Notes: a model not told the origin generated them from the letters alone. A stretch of 64,000 bases of DNA from Diphasiastrum complanatum (GCA_029204225.1 CM055113.1:32379571-32443570), one strand, 5' to 3'. Counted from the first letter of the stretch, positions 43,817 through 55,879 are shown. Numbers and translations: made by a program.

Positions 43817-46274
43817 TTAGGCTGTAGCAAACAGAATCACTATAAGGAAAAAGAGCTCATTTTTGCAGCATGAGTTGATTGCATTTGAAGAGTCCAATGA
43901 ATCTAGGTCATTGCTTCCCTCAATGGAAATACACATTAAGGCATCCGCGGAATCAATCTTATTGCTTTTTCTATCTTTGATTAGATTGAGTCTAGCCTCT
44001 TTCACAAGCAGCCGAATTGGTACACTGCACAAGTGCGATGCAGATAAATGTGTACAATCCTTTATATTTCTCATGCAACTGCTGATTGGAGCCAATGATG
44101 ACTGATGTATCACGAAAAGATCGGCCGCTCCATTCAGTTGTGGCTTGAATTTTGAATGCTTCACCTCGTCAATTTTGAAGCCTCACCTCTTCAATATTGA
44201 TGAGTGGAGGAATCACATTTCCAACCGCATCAACTTTTGAAATCCCATAAAAATCACCAAGGGAATTGATCTCTTGATAACCACAATCTTTCATTTCTCT
44301 CATGCATCTTGGTATGTTGGTAGGAGATAGTGCCTTGAAGGAACTCAAATGGCCTTTATCTTGGAACTGATCTAACAAACTCTCAACTATAGCACAAGAA
44401 AAGGACTTTTGGAACTCAATTGCCTCTTCTAAGTCGTCACCCACAGCAGACCTATTGATTTCTATATCATAATACATATTCCCTTGCAAAATTTTGTAAC
44501 CTTCGGATATAACCATTTTCAGGTCTATAGTCTGGTAAGATTGCATATCCTTTACTATCATATGTTCTAGTGTTCAGATTTGTTGGAGGGTCTTCAATAA
44601 ACTCGTCCTCAATCAAAGCAATTTCATTAGAAACAATTCCGAAGATTGCTCCAACTTCCACATAGTCGCGTTGAGATATCAAACTCAAAATTGACAGCTT
44701 TTTAAGTATGTCCACTAGAAAATGTAGAACGTATATACATTTGAGGTCGCATAACCTTTTTAGAAGCTTTTTGGTTGCAGCAGCCTGAACTGTCTTCTTC
44801 GACTTACTTGTAGATGCCAAGGCTGCTTCCAAATCGTCTTCAACAACATCTTGGGCATCCTCATCGACGAAAACAATATCTTTTTGCGAATTTGATTTTT
44901 TCCTTGACATTTTCTTAAATTCACTTTTTACAGCACGAATCACAGGTTGCAGAACATCACATATGCGTTTTATCGCATTGTGACGACTCAACCATCTTGT
45001 GGCATTAATCCTATTCAACTTCAATATATCACTTGCCATTTCTTCTTGTAACGACCGCAAAAGAGATTGCCTCTTGCAACTATTGGCAAAGAAAGAAACT
45101 GCATTAACTACTGAATCAATAAACTTGGAATACGACAATTTGGAGGCTGAACTTGAACACGCTAAATTGCACCCATGGGCGATGCAATGTATACCTGATA
45201 GAAAAGGGCCTGATTTCTTTAGTCTCGTCACAACTCCCGTGTTTGACCCTATCATGACACTTGCTCCATCAGATCCAAACCCTACAAACTTCCTAATATT
45301 TAGGTTTGAGTCACGAAAAATAGCCATGATTGCATCGTAAATTGATTCGGCATTCTCATTTTCTAAAGAAATAAGACAGAAATAAGAAGTTATAGGATTG
45401 AAGTTTTCAATGTAAGACAAATACATAATCAAGGACTTCTTGTCGGATATGTCCATGGACTCAACCACCATTAATCCAAAGAAAGGACTTTGCTTTACTT
45501 TTTCCACAATACTTTCTCGTAATGATTCAGCAATGTATTTTATAAATTCAGCACAGGCCTTATCATGTTGATAGAGACTTTTTGTCATTGTTTTCAATCC
45601 AAGGGATCATAACAAACATAGTTTAGATTGGAACTTGGTGTAGGGAAGATCCTCTTTTGCAATAAAATATGCCACCTTAAACAAGGCCCACAACGCCTCT
45701 TCTTTTCTGCCACGAATAGTAGTATTCACTTCTTGTATTGTTGTTTTCTCTGCTTCAATCTGATCTCTATATATATCTCTATGGACTTTGGACCTAACAT
45801 GATCCAACCATGCACTAGCACGAATGTTAGTGCTCCCCAAAGTTCCAAATACATTTTTGAAATGGTTTGGTTGTTGCTTGCATACTTTACAGTACACCCT
45901 TCCTAATTCTTTGTTGAACTCAAGCCACGGGTAATCGATGATCCATCGATCTTGCCACATGCTACAAGCTTTTGCAATTCTAAGAGCTTCTAGATTCTTT
46001 TGGAGGTTGGCTGATTGAATCTTTTCTTGTTCTGCATCAACTTTTTCCTCCTCGTTGCACCCATCACAAACATATTTCTCGTTGTGCTTTTTTTGTTAGC
46101 TCCAAACATTACAAGAATGCTAGATTGTTTTCTCTTAGTGTATTTAATTACACATTTTTCACTTGTTTCACTGACATCTTTGGAAGTTTCCATTGAAGCT
46201 TGTGAGTACAATCCAATGAGTTTTCTAATTTGTGAAATATTCACACCTCCAACAATAACTGACTCTAGAGACAA
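43817..46274 (-). pseudogene. hAT transposase (ZNF862/TTF-type), full length but broken
   Basis: Reading right to left: N-terminus and zinc-finger region (WIIDYPWLEFNKELGRVYCK, VCKQQPNHF, SKVHRD); then KSLYQHDKACAEF; FFGLMVVESMDIS, where the first Asp site reads Val-Glu-Ser instead of Asp-Glu-Ser; RKFVGFGSDGASVMIGSNTG with the second Asp; INATRWLSRHNAIKRICD with the Arg-Trp motif; and a C-terminal dimerisation ending DALMCISIEG. It is split into at least five frames. The zinc finger is frameshifted near 46,000. The changed Asp environment suggests inactivity besides the frameshifts. Partner of the deleted copy at 19,719-20,720. Terminal inverted repeats were not identified. Confidence 0.8.
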
Positions 46275-47197
46275 TATTGAAGCAACAAGAAGCTTCAGGC
46301 CTACAATAGTAAAAAATCTATTTTTCGTAAGAGTGCAGCAGTCCCATATATTTCAGTGACAAGCTAGCTGATATAAAAACTATGATTCATTAATGCATAC
46401 AGCCAAAATTTGCTTGCAACTCCTACAACTATGCTAGTAGTGCATCCAAACTATCACAATAATGAAAGTCACATGTTTAAATAAAAGACCAATACTTAAA
46501 AGTCCAATTTTTTTTTTTGAAAATGAAGCAAGCTGAAAAATTGAAATTGAAGTAATTTGACACCAGCTTTATAAGCCCACAATGCAATGTACATGTGGCT
46601 TTTGCACTCAAGATTGGCATTTATCACCTAAGCTCAAGGAATTACTCATTATCACTCATGATGTACCTTGATTGAGGATAAAATCAGTAAGTTATGTCTA
46701 TACGAGATAGTACTAGAGAGCAGGCGTACCTGCTACAAGCTTACAATTCAAAAACCTAGTCTGTCCTTCGAGATTTACTATTGATGATTGTAGCATTTAG
46801 ATTGCAAAAGCAAAAAACTCTTTTAAAATTAAAATGTGAAAAATGAATTTATTCAAATTTAATCAACTGTGAAAATTTAACAAACATGATTCATGGAAGA
46901 AGAATCACATGTTGGCTTTAGTATGAAAGATGGATTAATTGCATGGACGAAAAAAGAGAGTAAAGAACTTGCGGAGTGGAAGTAAGATTTCAGAACTTAG
47001 TTGTAAGTGGGTTTCATTTGTTCAGAATCGATAAGCCCTTATGGCCAGGCTCTACTATCTAGTCCCTTGCAAATCTTTAATTTTGGTGACTTAGGAATCA
47101 TTCTACATAGGCTAGCTGCACACATAAAGGAAGTGGTTCCAAAGAAGGCACTAGTAACATTGTTACCAGTCAATTTTATTTAAATGATTCATTGCAG
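46275..47197. other. Spacer between hAT and ARGONAUTE fragment, copy 2
   Basis: Colinear with 20,760-21,679, about 60 bp longer, ending in the acceptor TTCATTGCAG. Nothing else recognised. Confidence 0.5.
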
Positions 47198-47990
47198 ATC
47201 CGGAGGGGGTAAAGCACATGATCATGCTATTGAGAAGTTGGTAGCGAGGAGTTTCCCACTTCAGCAGATGATGACAAAAAGAAAAAGAGGAAGACTTCAT
47301 TCTATAGAGAATTTATAATGAAGATAGAATTTGCAGCCATAGTCAATATGAAGGCTATAGATACTCTAATAAACCCTCAGCCTACTCCTATTGCTTAGGA
47401 TGCACTATGTGTGCTAGATATTGTACTACATGAATATGCGGCCCAAACTTTGCAACATCTAGTGGTCTCTTTCTAGATAAGGGAGATCTCAAAAAACTCA
47501 TAGAGTCTCTTTTAAGCTAAAAGCTCAAATTCATGCTAGTTAACAGTAGCTTATCTGAATGAGATTGACAAAACTAGTGTAAATATGTGAATAAATCTCA
47601 CTTTTCATAATCACAGATAAGCCTGGCCCCAAAGGTTATCTAGTTTTGTTCCTTCCTATCTCTGAGCTGGCATGAAGCTCTCACGATTATGTATGTTGTT
47701 GTACATGTGATTGTCTTTGCTATTTCCAAGGTTCATAGTATTCTAGACCTTCGAGTGCTATTGTAGTATTGCACTAACAAGGTGTTGCTTCCTGTCAGGG
47801 ATTATCTGTTGATAAGGGAGAGCTACTTTCACCCTAGTTTTGGTGTTGAAGGTGACCTTCGAGAAGGTGTCTCGACGTGGAAGGGTCTTCAGCTGCCTTT
47901 TGGAGTGATTACTGATTTGTTGAGATTGACCAATTTACTTATTGATTATGAATGAATGTGGTCTGATTTTATTCTGCAGATACAACTTTG
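47198..47990 (+). pseudogene. ARGONAUTE N-terminal/L1 domain fragment, copy 2
   Basis: Same blocks as copy 1: MKIEFAAIVNMKAIDTLINP continuing with CAG where copy 1 has TAG, DALCVLDIVLHEYAA, RDYLLIRESYFHPSFG and LREGVSTWKG. One TAG (before DALCVLD) is shared. The GAAGTTGGTAGCGAGGAG stretch lost a base relative to copy 1, shifting the Lys-rich part. Non-functional; PAZ and PIWI are not visible. Confidence 0.6.
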
Positions 47991-48652
47991 ACTTTGATAA
48001 TGATGTTCTCTTGGAAGGCCGTTTTGAATGGTGTACACTGTAATCTGTGCCACATATGAAGTTTGTGACGGTGTGACCTCTTCTGTGCAGTTAGAAGGGT
48101 TCTCTATGAAGTTGGGTCAAACTTTGGTCTTCATTTCTACATGTGCATTGTTAAGCTCCATGTAAAAGTACATACTTTGTATTCTAGGGCCATCTGTACA
48201 GTACTAATGCTCATTCGGTGATGCGGGGCATGAAATGAGGAATTTAATTCAATCATCTTTTTGAAAGAAGTTTAACATTTGCGTTCCAAAGTCTATCAAG
48301 AGAAAGTACAATGTTGTAGTTACTTTTGCTACTATTTTTGCTTGGCTTAGTGTGAATTGAATTTTCTTTTTGGGTTTGTGAAATGATTAACCTTTCTATA
48401 TTTTCTTTAAAATATTTTATATTTAATCTCTAGTTCCTTTGCAATCAGTAAGTACAATCTATTCTATTCTTGCATCAGCTATCCCATCCATCTCTTGGTA
48501 CTCTACAGTTTTTGTGTCCCGTAGGATTTATCAGTAATTTGCCATGAATGATTGTGTTCCTATACCAATTTATCAGTGTTTTGTGCTCTTTTATGATTTA
48601 TCAGCAGTTTGTATCATGTCTGGTGCAGTTTGAGTTAGAATAGTAAGTTACC
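47991..48652. other. No recognised gene
   Basis: AT-rich partner of 22,474-23,112, with a small insertion near 48,265. Confidence 0.5.
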
Positions 48653-49400
48653 ATGAGATCCAACCAAGCTTCTGCACCTATAGGCGGGGGGAGCTGTGAA
48701 GGCACAGGCAATGATGGTGAGAAGAGCAGCCGAAACATGCTAAACTTTTTGTCCGAGAGTACAGCTTCATTGTTGCAGATTAGCAACATTAGTAGCTCTG
48801 ATAAGGTAGACAAAGATTCAGAGCAACGCAAAATTCCAATGTGTATTTGTGATCCTATTCAGAATTCTCGTTGCACCTCCAACTTTGCTCAGTGTTGAGT
48901 CTAATTATAACGCACAACCTCACATCACCAAGATCAGACTGCAGCATTAAGAAATAAAAACCAAGTTCAGAGGCTAGAAGACCTACTCTGCAATTATGCT
49001 CATTCTGCGTCAGCAGAGGACACGAGAGTTGGAATCTTCATACGATCATACCGCATGATAAACTGTGTAATCATCTAGGGGACTAGGATAGTGACACTGA
49101 GAGACAATTGGAGGAGCTTCTGATGAAGAATTTGGAGTCCATATGCGATGATGCAGTTAAGAAAGTTGCTTCATGTGGAAATTTGGAAACAGTATCGAGG
49201 AAGCTGGAAGGGCCATGCTAAGGGTTGGAAGTTGGTTCCCAGTATCGCGTAAAGGGTGTTTTACCCACTCTTGGTGAAAAAGCCTTACTTAATTTGGTGA
49301 GCAACAATCCTGAATCTACATCATTACTGGATGTCGAATATCTTGATTACATATATGATATAATGACAAGCTTAGCCTGGTACGGACTGTTTTAATGTTT
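48653..49400 (+). pseudogene. Degenerate coding remnant, possibly RF298-type E3 ligase, copy 2
   Basis: Partner of 23,113-23,860. The 81-codon ATG stretch (MRSNQASAPIGGGSCEG) is open in both copies. The second block reads QLEELLMKNLESICDDAVKK, with MKNLES closer to the RF298-type NLxxIF pattern than copy 1. A stop interrupts both copies at the same place after SEGPC or LEGPC. Confidence 0.3.
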
Positions 49401-50514
49401 GTAAGCATCACACTTTTGTTAGGAAACTGGATTTCTATAAACTCAAATCAGTTCCCCAGCTAATAAACATGAAGCTAATGAACCTCATATTGATGGCTGG
49501 ATCCTGAAAGTCTCTGTTTTTCCTGAAGATGATGTTTTTATTGAAAACTATTCAAAATTTGATTTCTCTGTCATAATCATTAACATTGCTTATGAATCAA
49601 AAGGCACTCATAGTTACCAACTTACCTGCCATTAGAGTCTCTGAATCTCTAATCACAAAAAGTTGCAAATATTATTATCTGGGGATGATGCCTCATTGAA
49701 CCTTTGTCTACTGCTCCACTCTAGAGTCTATTCTCTGCTGCGTTTAGCTGAGTAGTTGAGAGCCCGTGAGTGTAAAGAATTGCAAGAGCGTGAAGAATTT
49801 GTTGTGTAGGTGAAAGGCCGTGATGCTTGCCTGCAAAATGGCTCACCATCCATCGTCGACGATGCTAATTGCCTTGATTTTTGGGTTGCTACTCTAGGCG
49901 TTTCTACAGGTATTCCCACTTTTTATAAAATGATCTACGATCGTGTACACATTTTGTTCAATATGAGCTGAGCTCACTGAGCTAGCTCTATGATCGTTTG
50001 TAAAAACAATTTTTATTCATTTACTATAGGTTTTAACATATCCTCCACTTGCGTGCAAGAAAGTAGAGCGAACACAGACTCAATCTTCAATGTAAGCATC
50101 GTATATCTCAGTCTACTGAGTTGTATTTTTAAAGTTTCGAGCCATGCTTGTGGTCGTAACTTAATGTTGTTTCGATGCTTGAGACATTAAGCTAGAGGGT
50201 TACACTCTACAATAGAGAGTTTATAAGGCTTTCAGAATTATTATTCTGGTACTTTTTGTAGATACATTTACATGTTCAGAATGGCTGCATTAGAAGACTA
50301 GTGTGTCTTGTTTATTGAAGTTCTACAACTTATCGAACTGAATCATACATTTTTGAGCAACTTTTTGATCAAATGCAATAGGCTAGAATGTTCTTACGCT
50401 ACAATGTACGAGACCAATCGAGCTCAGGGTCTCCCAAGTCGATATTGGAAGCTGAAGGCTCATTTGGAATAGTGCTCAAAGCCTCAAGTCTCAAACGGCC
50501 ACAATGCTGCCAAC
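49401..50514. other. No recognised gene
   Basis: Partner of 23,861-24,984. No domain seen. Confidence 0.5.
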
Positions 50515-51005
50515 ATCTAGCTACCACACCATCGCTCACAGTCGCTGCAACCCTCCCAGCCTCTGTCGTGTCCCAGCTGCTCTGGATTTTGATCGCGCCT
50601 CACTGCCTTAGTGCCCACCCTCGCAAATCTTGATCCTCGCTGCCTCACCAGTGCTCACTGCTCATCATCGTTGCCTCACCAGTGCTCACTGCTCACCCTC
50701 GCTGCCTCAGTCACCAGTGGCTCACTGCTCACAGCTAGCTGCAAGCAGCCAGACCATCGCTCAAGCCTCACAATCGCTCCAGCCGTCCCAGCCTCTGCCG
50801 CGCCCCAGCTACTCAAGGAACTGCCTTAGCTGCTCAAGGAAGCAGTGACGATTTGGATTTGCCTCAGTGCCTCACCCTCGTAAATCTTGATTCTAATTCC
50901 TTGTTGCCTCACCAGTGCTCATTGATTTGCCTCAGTGCCTCACCCTCACAAATCTTGATCCTGATTTCTCGCTGCCTCACCAGTGCTCATTGCTTAGTGC
51001 TCACC
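50515..51005 (+). repeat. GC-richer minisatellite, copy 2
   Basis: Same motifs as 24,985-25,384 with extra units of the form GCCTCAGTGCCTCACCCTC and AAATCTTGATCCTGATT (50,850-51,005). Confidence 0.8.
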
Positions 51006-51282
51006 CTCGCAAGCTACAACAACAATGTAGCTCATGCAGCAACCAACGTAGCTCAACTTTCAAGTGGCAAGCCTGCTGCCTCATGCAGTGGAATTTGGAA
51101 ATGAACATTCAAATTTCATAAATGAAACAAAAGCTTGAAACTTCGAAGTTCGGCCCTCTGGAGTTTGGGAGACTAGGAGTGGCAACTCGAGAGTCGTGAG
51201 CCGAAGAATTGAAAGCACTTTAATTGGGCAGCACAGTGGTCACATAACGCGTGGCTTCGTGGCAGATTCTTCATATCAGGCC
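51006..51282. other. Left flank of Gypsy-A insertion, no recognised gene
   Basis: The pre-insertion sequence ends GGCC just before the ATGAC duplication. It is absent from unit 1, where the minisatellite passes straight into the LTR-D fragment at 25,385. Confidence 0.5.
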
Positions 51283-51287
51283 ATGAC

Positions 51288-51645
51288 TGTAATAGATCCT
51301 AACACCACAGTAGGGCAAACACTAACTGATCCACCCAACCTTGCCTACTCCCTAATATAGAGTAAGCCCCTCCTAGCCCAGTGTGAGAACTAGTAGCATG
51401 CTACTGCCAAGTGTCGGCCATGTGTCACTGACGTGGCCGACTGCACGTCGGGACCCAACTTGGGGCCCTATCTTGCTGATAGGGTCCCTAGGCTGTGTTA
51501 GGCCCGCCATGGCTATGGACCGTGCTGGGGCACACTACTCACACTGTCTTGCCCTATTGGTCATGTACGCTGGACACGACCCTGACTGTCGTATCTGACC
51601 TATCTGTGTTCTCTAGGGTTCGGCACTGGTTACGAGCTCGTAACA
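51288..51645 (-). repeat. Gypsy-A 3' LTR
   Basis: 358 bp, TGTAATAGATCC...CTCGTAACA, next to the polypurine tract and preceded by target duplication ATGAC. Confidence 0.95.
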
Positions 51646-51661
51646 CTCCCTCCCCCTTAAG
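51646..51661 (-). other. Polypurine tract of Gypsy-A
   Basis: The plus strand reads CTCCCTCCCCCTTAAG, giving CTTAAGGGGGAGGGAG on the element strand, immediately inside the 3' LTR. It primes plus-strand DNA synthesis in this class. Confidence 0.85.
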
Positions 51662-52995
51662 AACCGTCTTGGTCCTCTAAGACAAAGTCTGAAAAAATCT
51701 TGCGAAGGACGTTGCCTCTTTCCCAAGTGGCATTCTCAACAGGCTGATCATTCCACTTAACCATATATTCTCGGTATAGAGTATGACGAGTCTGCGTCTC
51801 TCTACTATCAAGAATCTCCTCTGGTTCATGTGCAAATTGTTGAGGATCCAATGGGAGAACTAGAACACTGTCCCCTACCAGATTGTCTGATCTGGTTAAG
51901 GCTTTTCGTAACTGACTTACATGAAAGACTGGAAAAACCTTACTGTTGTGTGGGAGTTCTAGTTCATAGATGACCTCGCCTAGTCACCTACTGATGGTAA
52001 AGGGACCACAATACCTTGGAGACAACTTAGCACACACTCCTGATTTGAGGGTTTTAGAGTCAACTGGGACTCTCAAGTAGACTTTCTCACTAGTGGAGAA
52101 CTACACATCCCATCTGTGTGGATCTGCATAATGCCTGGCTCGATCTTGGGACTGCCTAATGCTACGCGTAGCATGTTCTATCATCTGGTTTAGGTCCTCT
52201 AAAAAGTTTCTGGCTGCTTCAACTTTTTCTTGTTTAAACCCTATAGCTATGGGTGAGCGTGGCTGAAAATCGTACATCAGCATAAATGGGCTGTATCCCG
52301 TAGCTGAATGTTTGGTACTGTTGTAAGCAAACTCTAATATCAAGAGATACTCCTCCTAATTAGTCTGCTTCTTGATGACGTATGCACGAAGCATATCCTC
52401 CAACACTTGATTTACCCGTTCTGTTTGACCATCCGTCTGTGGATGGTTGGTGGTACTCATATTAAGTTTAGTATGGAGATGATGGAATACTGCCCTCCAA
52501 ACATTTCCAGTAAACTTACTGTCTCGGTCGCTGACTATGCCGGAAGGTAGACCGTACAATTTAAATAGCCCGTCTACAAACAACCTCGCTAACTCTGGAG
52601 CTCTAACGGTTGTTTTGGTTGCAATAAAATGAGCCATTTTGGTCATACGGTCATCTGTGACCCATATAGTGTCATTACCCTTTTGGGTTTTAGGCAGGCC
52701 TACTATAAAATCTGTGGGGATACTCTCCCATTTACCAGCTGGTATTTCCTAGGGATGCAACAACCCTCCTGCCTTTAAACGCTCTGCTTTGTTTACTTGA
52801 CACTACTGGCAACTAGTTACATACTGATGGACGTCCTTTTTCATACTGGGCCAGAAAAATTGCCTACAAAGAAGCTCATAGGTCTTCTGTATGCTTGGGT
52901 GTCCCGCACTAGGATTGTCATGACATTCATATAGGACCTGCTACCTATAATCCTCTGAATTGGGGACACATACTCTATCTCTATAGAGCAAGTAC
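51657..52995 (-). pseudogene. Gypsy-A integrase with C-terminal chromodomain
   Basis: Right to left: H2C2 finger (YECHDNPSAGHPSIQKTYEL with a TAG just before it), core with Asp in TDFIVGLPKTQ, Asp in [18 protein letters not shown] and Glu in [17 protein letters not shown], then FAYNSTKHSATGYSPFMLMY. The GPY/F-type C-terminal region follows (FHVSQLRKAL), ending in a chromodomain: EEILDSRETQ and YREYMVKWNDQPVENATWE (51,700-51,830). The genuine stop is TAA at the polypurine tract. In-frame TAGs occur at several sites, including one that replaces the Trp still present in copy 1. Chromodomains steer integration toward marked heterochromatin in this family. Not functional. Confidence 0.9.
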
Positions 52996-53000
52996 TCGTC

Positions 53001-53559
53001 CTAAATGGAATACTGTTTCCATTTGAATCCTTGAGTCAACTGACCCTCAACCGCTGGGGTTTGCTTGGGTAATACAGGCTCAGAATTCTCAACGTCATCT
53101 GACGACATATACTCGGACTCATCATCATCCTCAACGAAAGCTGTCGTATTCTTGGATGAACTGGCACCAGCCCCAGAAACTTGTTCTGGAGTCTGTAACT
53201 GTCTGTTCTGGATTGAGTTCCAGATAGTATAGAAGAATGCATCATGCTGGCATTTCCCTCTCAAGGACTCGAGTAACTCATTATGAATCTGAGTAAAACT
53301 CAGCTTGTTTATCATAGGCATTCTGCTACTGTATTGAATTTTCCATGCCTATATCTGATAGACATGTCAAACTCTTGCATCAACTCTGCCCAACGAGCTT
53401 TCCAACCTCTAAGCTCAGGTTGATTGCAAAGATATCTGAGACTCTCATGGTCTGTCAGAACCTCAAAGTTGGCACCATACAAATAATGCCTCCAAGTCTT
53501 AAGGGCATGGATTATAGAAAAGAGTTCCTTTTCATAGGCACTGTACCTAGTCCCTTGGG
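53001..53559 (-). pseudogene. Gypsy-A partial RNase H and acidic spacer
   Basis: GTRYSAYEKELFSIIHALKT, then YLYGANFEVLTDHESLRYL is the C-terminal half of RNase H. The spacer (FTQIHNELLESLRGK, then an acidic DDDESEYMSSDD stretch) leads to the integrase finger. The left half of RNase H and all RT are lost at the join with the zinc knuckle near 53,559. Confidence 0.85.
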
Positions 53560-54518
53560 ACACTGTCTGACTGTGTGTCCGTTGCCCATACACACAAAGC
53601 ACAAACGTTCTTGTTTAGCTTTCTCAAAATCATCTGGTTTTAAGGGCTATATGAGTGAAGGGCGTTTCTGAGGAGCTTCACCTTTAAATTTATCTTCTTT
53701 CTTTCTTTTTAAAAATTTCTTTTTAGATTGAAAGTCTTTCTGAGGAGGCTGCTCAGAAAGTGGTTGTTGTCTCGCCCTCTTCCTACCCACTGAATCATCA
53801 TAGATTTGAGCATATCTGAGAGCTTGTTCAAGGGTAGTAGGCGAGTTTCTTTGGACCTCTACTTTATATTCATCTTTGAGGCCAGGGACAAATCCCCTGA
53901 TTTTCTAGTCATCCATATTTTTAATCTTTAAAATTGCTTCTCGATACTGCGAGATATATTGGATGAGGGACTTGTCCATTACTATTCTTTCCCAGGCTTC
54001 CCAGGCTCTATCAAGTTCATTTCCCAGGCCTCTTCAAAAGCTTTCCATGACCGGGGAGTCTGCCCAGTCTCCTGGAGATTTAACCACCACTTATAGGCCA
54101 TAGGCCCTAAGGAAAGACTGGCCTCAATAACTTGCAAATGGTCAGGGGTCTGTTTAAGAGCATGAATGTTCTTCCATTTGCTGAGGAAGGTTTGTAGAAT
54201 ATCTGCATTTGTATCCTTCTCTTCCCCATTAAAAGTAGGAGGTTTTAAATCTTTAAAAACACTCGGGTGAGACCGTAAAGTCTCACCTGAAACTGATGGA
54301 AGTGGAGAAGGGGATAACTGAGAAGTGGAGGGAAGGCTCTTTTTCGCGGAACTCAAAATTAATTTTTTGAGTTCAGCGAACGAGTCGTCCACACTGGACT
54401 TGAAATTGGCTAATGCCAACTTCAGTTCATCCACTTCTGTTACCAATTGGAGAAACTGCTCCTTGGTAACCAGTTCGTCGAGTTCTTCGGCGAACTGTTC
54501 CTGTTCTTCCACTTCCAT
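53560..54518 (-). pseudogene. Gypsy-A gag with CCHC knuckle
   Basis: ATG at 54,518 (MEVEEQEQFAEELDELVTKE); an open in-frame extension upstream has no ATG. A coiled-coil-like N-terminus is followed by a Ser/Pro-rich linker, then the gag domain (PPTFNGEEKD, FLSKWKNIHALKQTPDHLQV, GPMAYKWWLNLQETGQ). About 33 bp are deleted near 54,020 relative to copy 1, shifting frame. The tail continues (IRGFVPGLKDEYKVEVQRNS) with a TAG before it, and ends in C-F-V-C-M-G-N-G-H-x4-C (53,560-53,601). Capsid protein role; not functional as a whole. Confidence 0.85.
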
Positions 54519-55502
54519 GGGTCCCTTCCCTTTTCTGTAAGCCAAGGCTTATGTTTCAAGTTCGTCGAAGCCTCTCTCCTGGGGTTGATCAAGTCCCTGA
54601 GGAGTGGTCATCTTCGGAACTGAAAGAGAGCTACCTTAACCTCTGAAGGAAAAAAGTCTAAAAGACTAATTTACAACTGTACAAGGGAAAGGAAAGATGA
54701 CTTAGCTGTTTCTGAGGACTGTACTTCCAAAGAAAGAATGAAGAGAAACCCTCTCAGCTCTTTTACCCAAGATTTCAGACCTACTATCCCGGAAAATGCC
54801 AGTTTGGAGCTTCAAAACGGTGCCAAATTTCCCGGTTCTTGAGTTGAGTAGCTAACTGATCTGATTTCAGGTGTGAAGCTCCAACAAACTGAGTATAAAT
54901 CGGAAATTTACAAAAGGAAATCCATAATTTTTAAAGTCCCTGCCCTCGCTGGTTGGACAGCAACCTGTCTGGCCCGATTTGTCCAATTTACAACTCTAAA
55001 ATCACCTCAAATCTTCGATTTGACCCAAGCCTGTAGGTCGCTAGTCTATAGCAAGTAAGTTTGAAGCTCAAACTCCTGAGAATTCTCAGCAAACAGGGAT
55101 GAATTTTCACCTTTTCTCCTCTCTGTCCAGCGCTAACCCTGCTACACTAATTCAGATTAGAACTTGCTATAATCTACTCAAAACTTCATACAAATTACAG
55201 AGTTGAGGGCTGTCTATACAGTGATGGATCTGCCTATCTTTTCCCCTTGAGATTCCACTCAGATAACAGTGTTTTACACTCAAAAATCAGAAGTAATTAT
55301 CTGATTTTGCAGCGATGGAACTACCCTTGAATTCTGGTTCGGATTCTGTCAAAATAACAAGTAAATCCACCAAGATTTCCTCAGTAGGAGACTGTTCCTA
55401 TAGCGAGTCTCCTCCTCTATTTCTTTCTAAGAACTTGAAGAAGTTCTGAGCAATCTAGCTACTTTCTCCACTGCTGAAAACTGAGTTCCCTAGGATGGAG
55501 AT
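54519..55502 (-). other. Gypsy-A untranslated leader
   Basis: About 1 kb between primer site and gag start, without coding motifs. Part of it (54,519-54,864) is missing in copy 1. Confidence 0.7.
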
Positions 55503-55515
55503 GGCTCTGATACCA
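55503..55515 (-). other. Initiator-Met tRNA primer binding site of Gypsy-A
   Basis: GGCTCTGATACCA on the plus strand, reverse complement TGGTATCAGAGCC, one base from the 5' LTR. Confidence 0.9.
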
Positions 55516-55516
55516 G

Positions 55517-55874
55517 TGTAATAGATCCTAACACCACAGTAGGGCAAACACTAACTGATCCACCCAACCTTGCCTACTCCCTGATATAGAGTAAGCCCCT
55601 CCTAGCCCAGAGTGAGAACTGGTAGCATGCTACTGCCAAGTGTCGGCCACGTGTCACTGACGTGGCCGACTGCACGTCGGGACCCAACTGGGGGCCCTAT
55701 CTTGCTGACAGGGTCCCTAGGCTGTGTTAGGCCCGCCATGGCTATGGACCGTGTTGGGGCACACTACTCACACTATCTTGCCCTGTTGGTCATGTACGTT
55801 GGACACGACCCTGACTGTGGTATCTGACCTATCTGTGTTCTCTAGGATTCGGCACTGGTTACGAGCTCGTAACA
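55517..55874 (-). repeat. Gypsy-A 5' LTR
   Basis: 358 bp. Same ends as the 3' LTR, followed by ATGAC at 55,875-55,879. Confidence 0.95.
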
Positions 55875-55879
55875 ATGAC

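Larger units (their letters stand above)
43830..51005 (+). repeat. Segmental duplication copy of 19,180-25,384
   Basis: Same order and orientation: hAT, spacer, ARGONAUTE fragment, RF298-like remnant, minisatellite. The main difference is the 1.38-kb hAT deletion in the other copy, plus about 500 bp unique to that copy at 19,240-19,720. Confidence 0.9.
51283..55879 (-). mobile_element. Gypsy-A chromovirus, complete ends, internally deleted
   Basis: A 4,587-bp element (51,288-55,874) flanked on both sides by ATGAC (51,283-51,287 and 55,875-55,879). The LTRs are 358 bp and differ at about 12 positions by eye. On the minus strand the order is 5' LTR, initiator-Met primer site, leader of about 1 kb, gag, zinc knuckle, partial RNase H, spacer, integrase, chromodomain, polypurine tract, 3' LTR. 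Protease and reverse transcriptase are missing, deleted between the zinc knuckle and the RNase H (53,559). With about 3% LTR divergence and many stops it is not mobile. The chromodomain marks the chromovirus branch of Ty3/gypsy. Confidence 0.95.
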
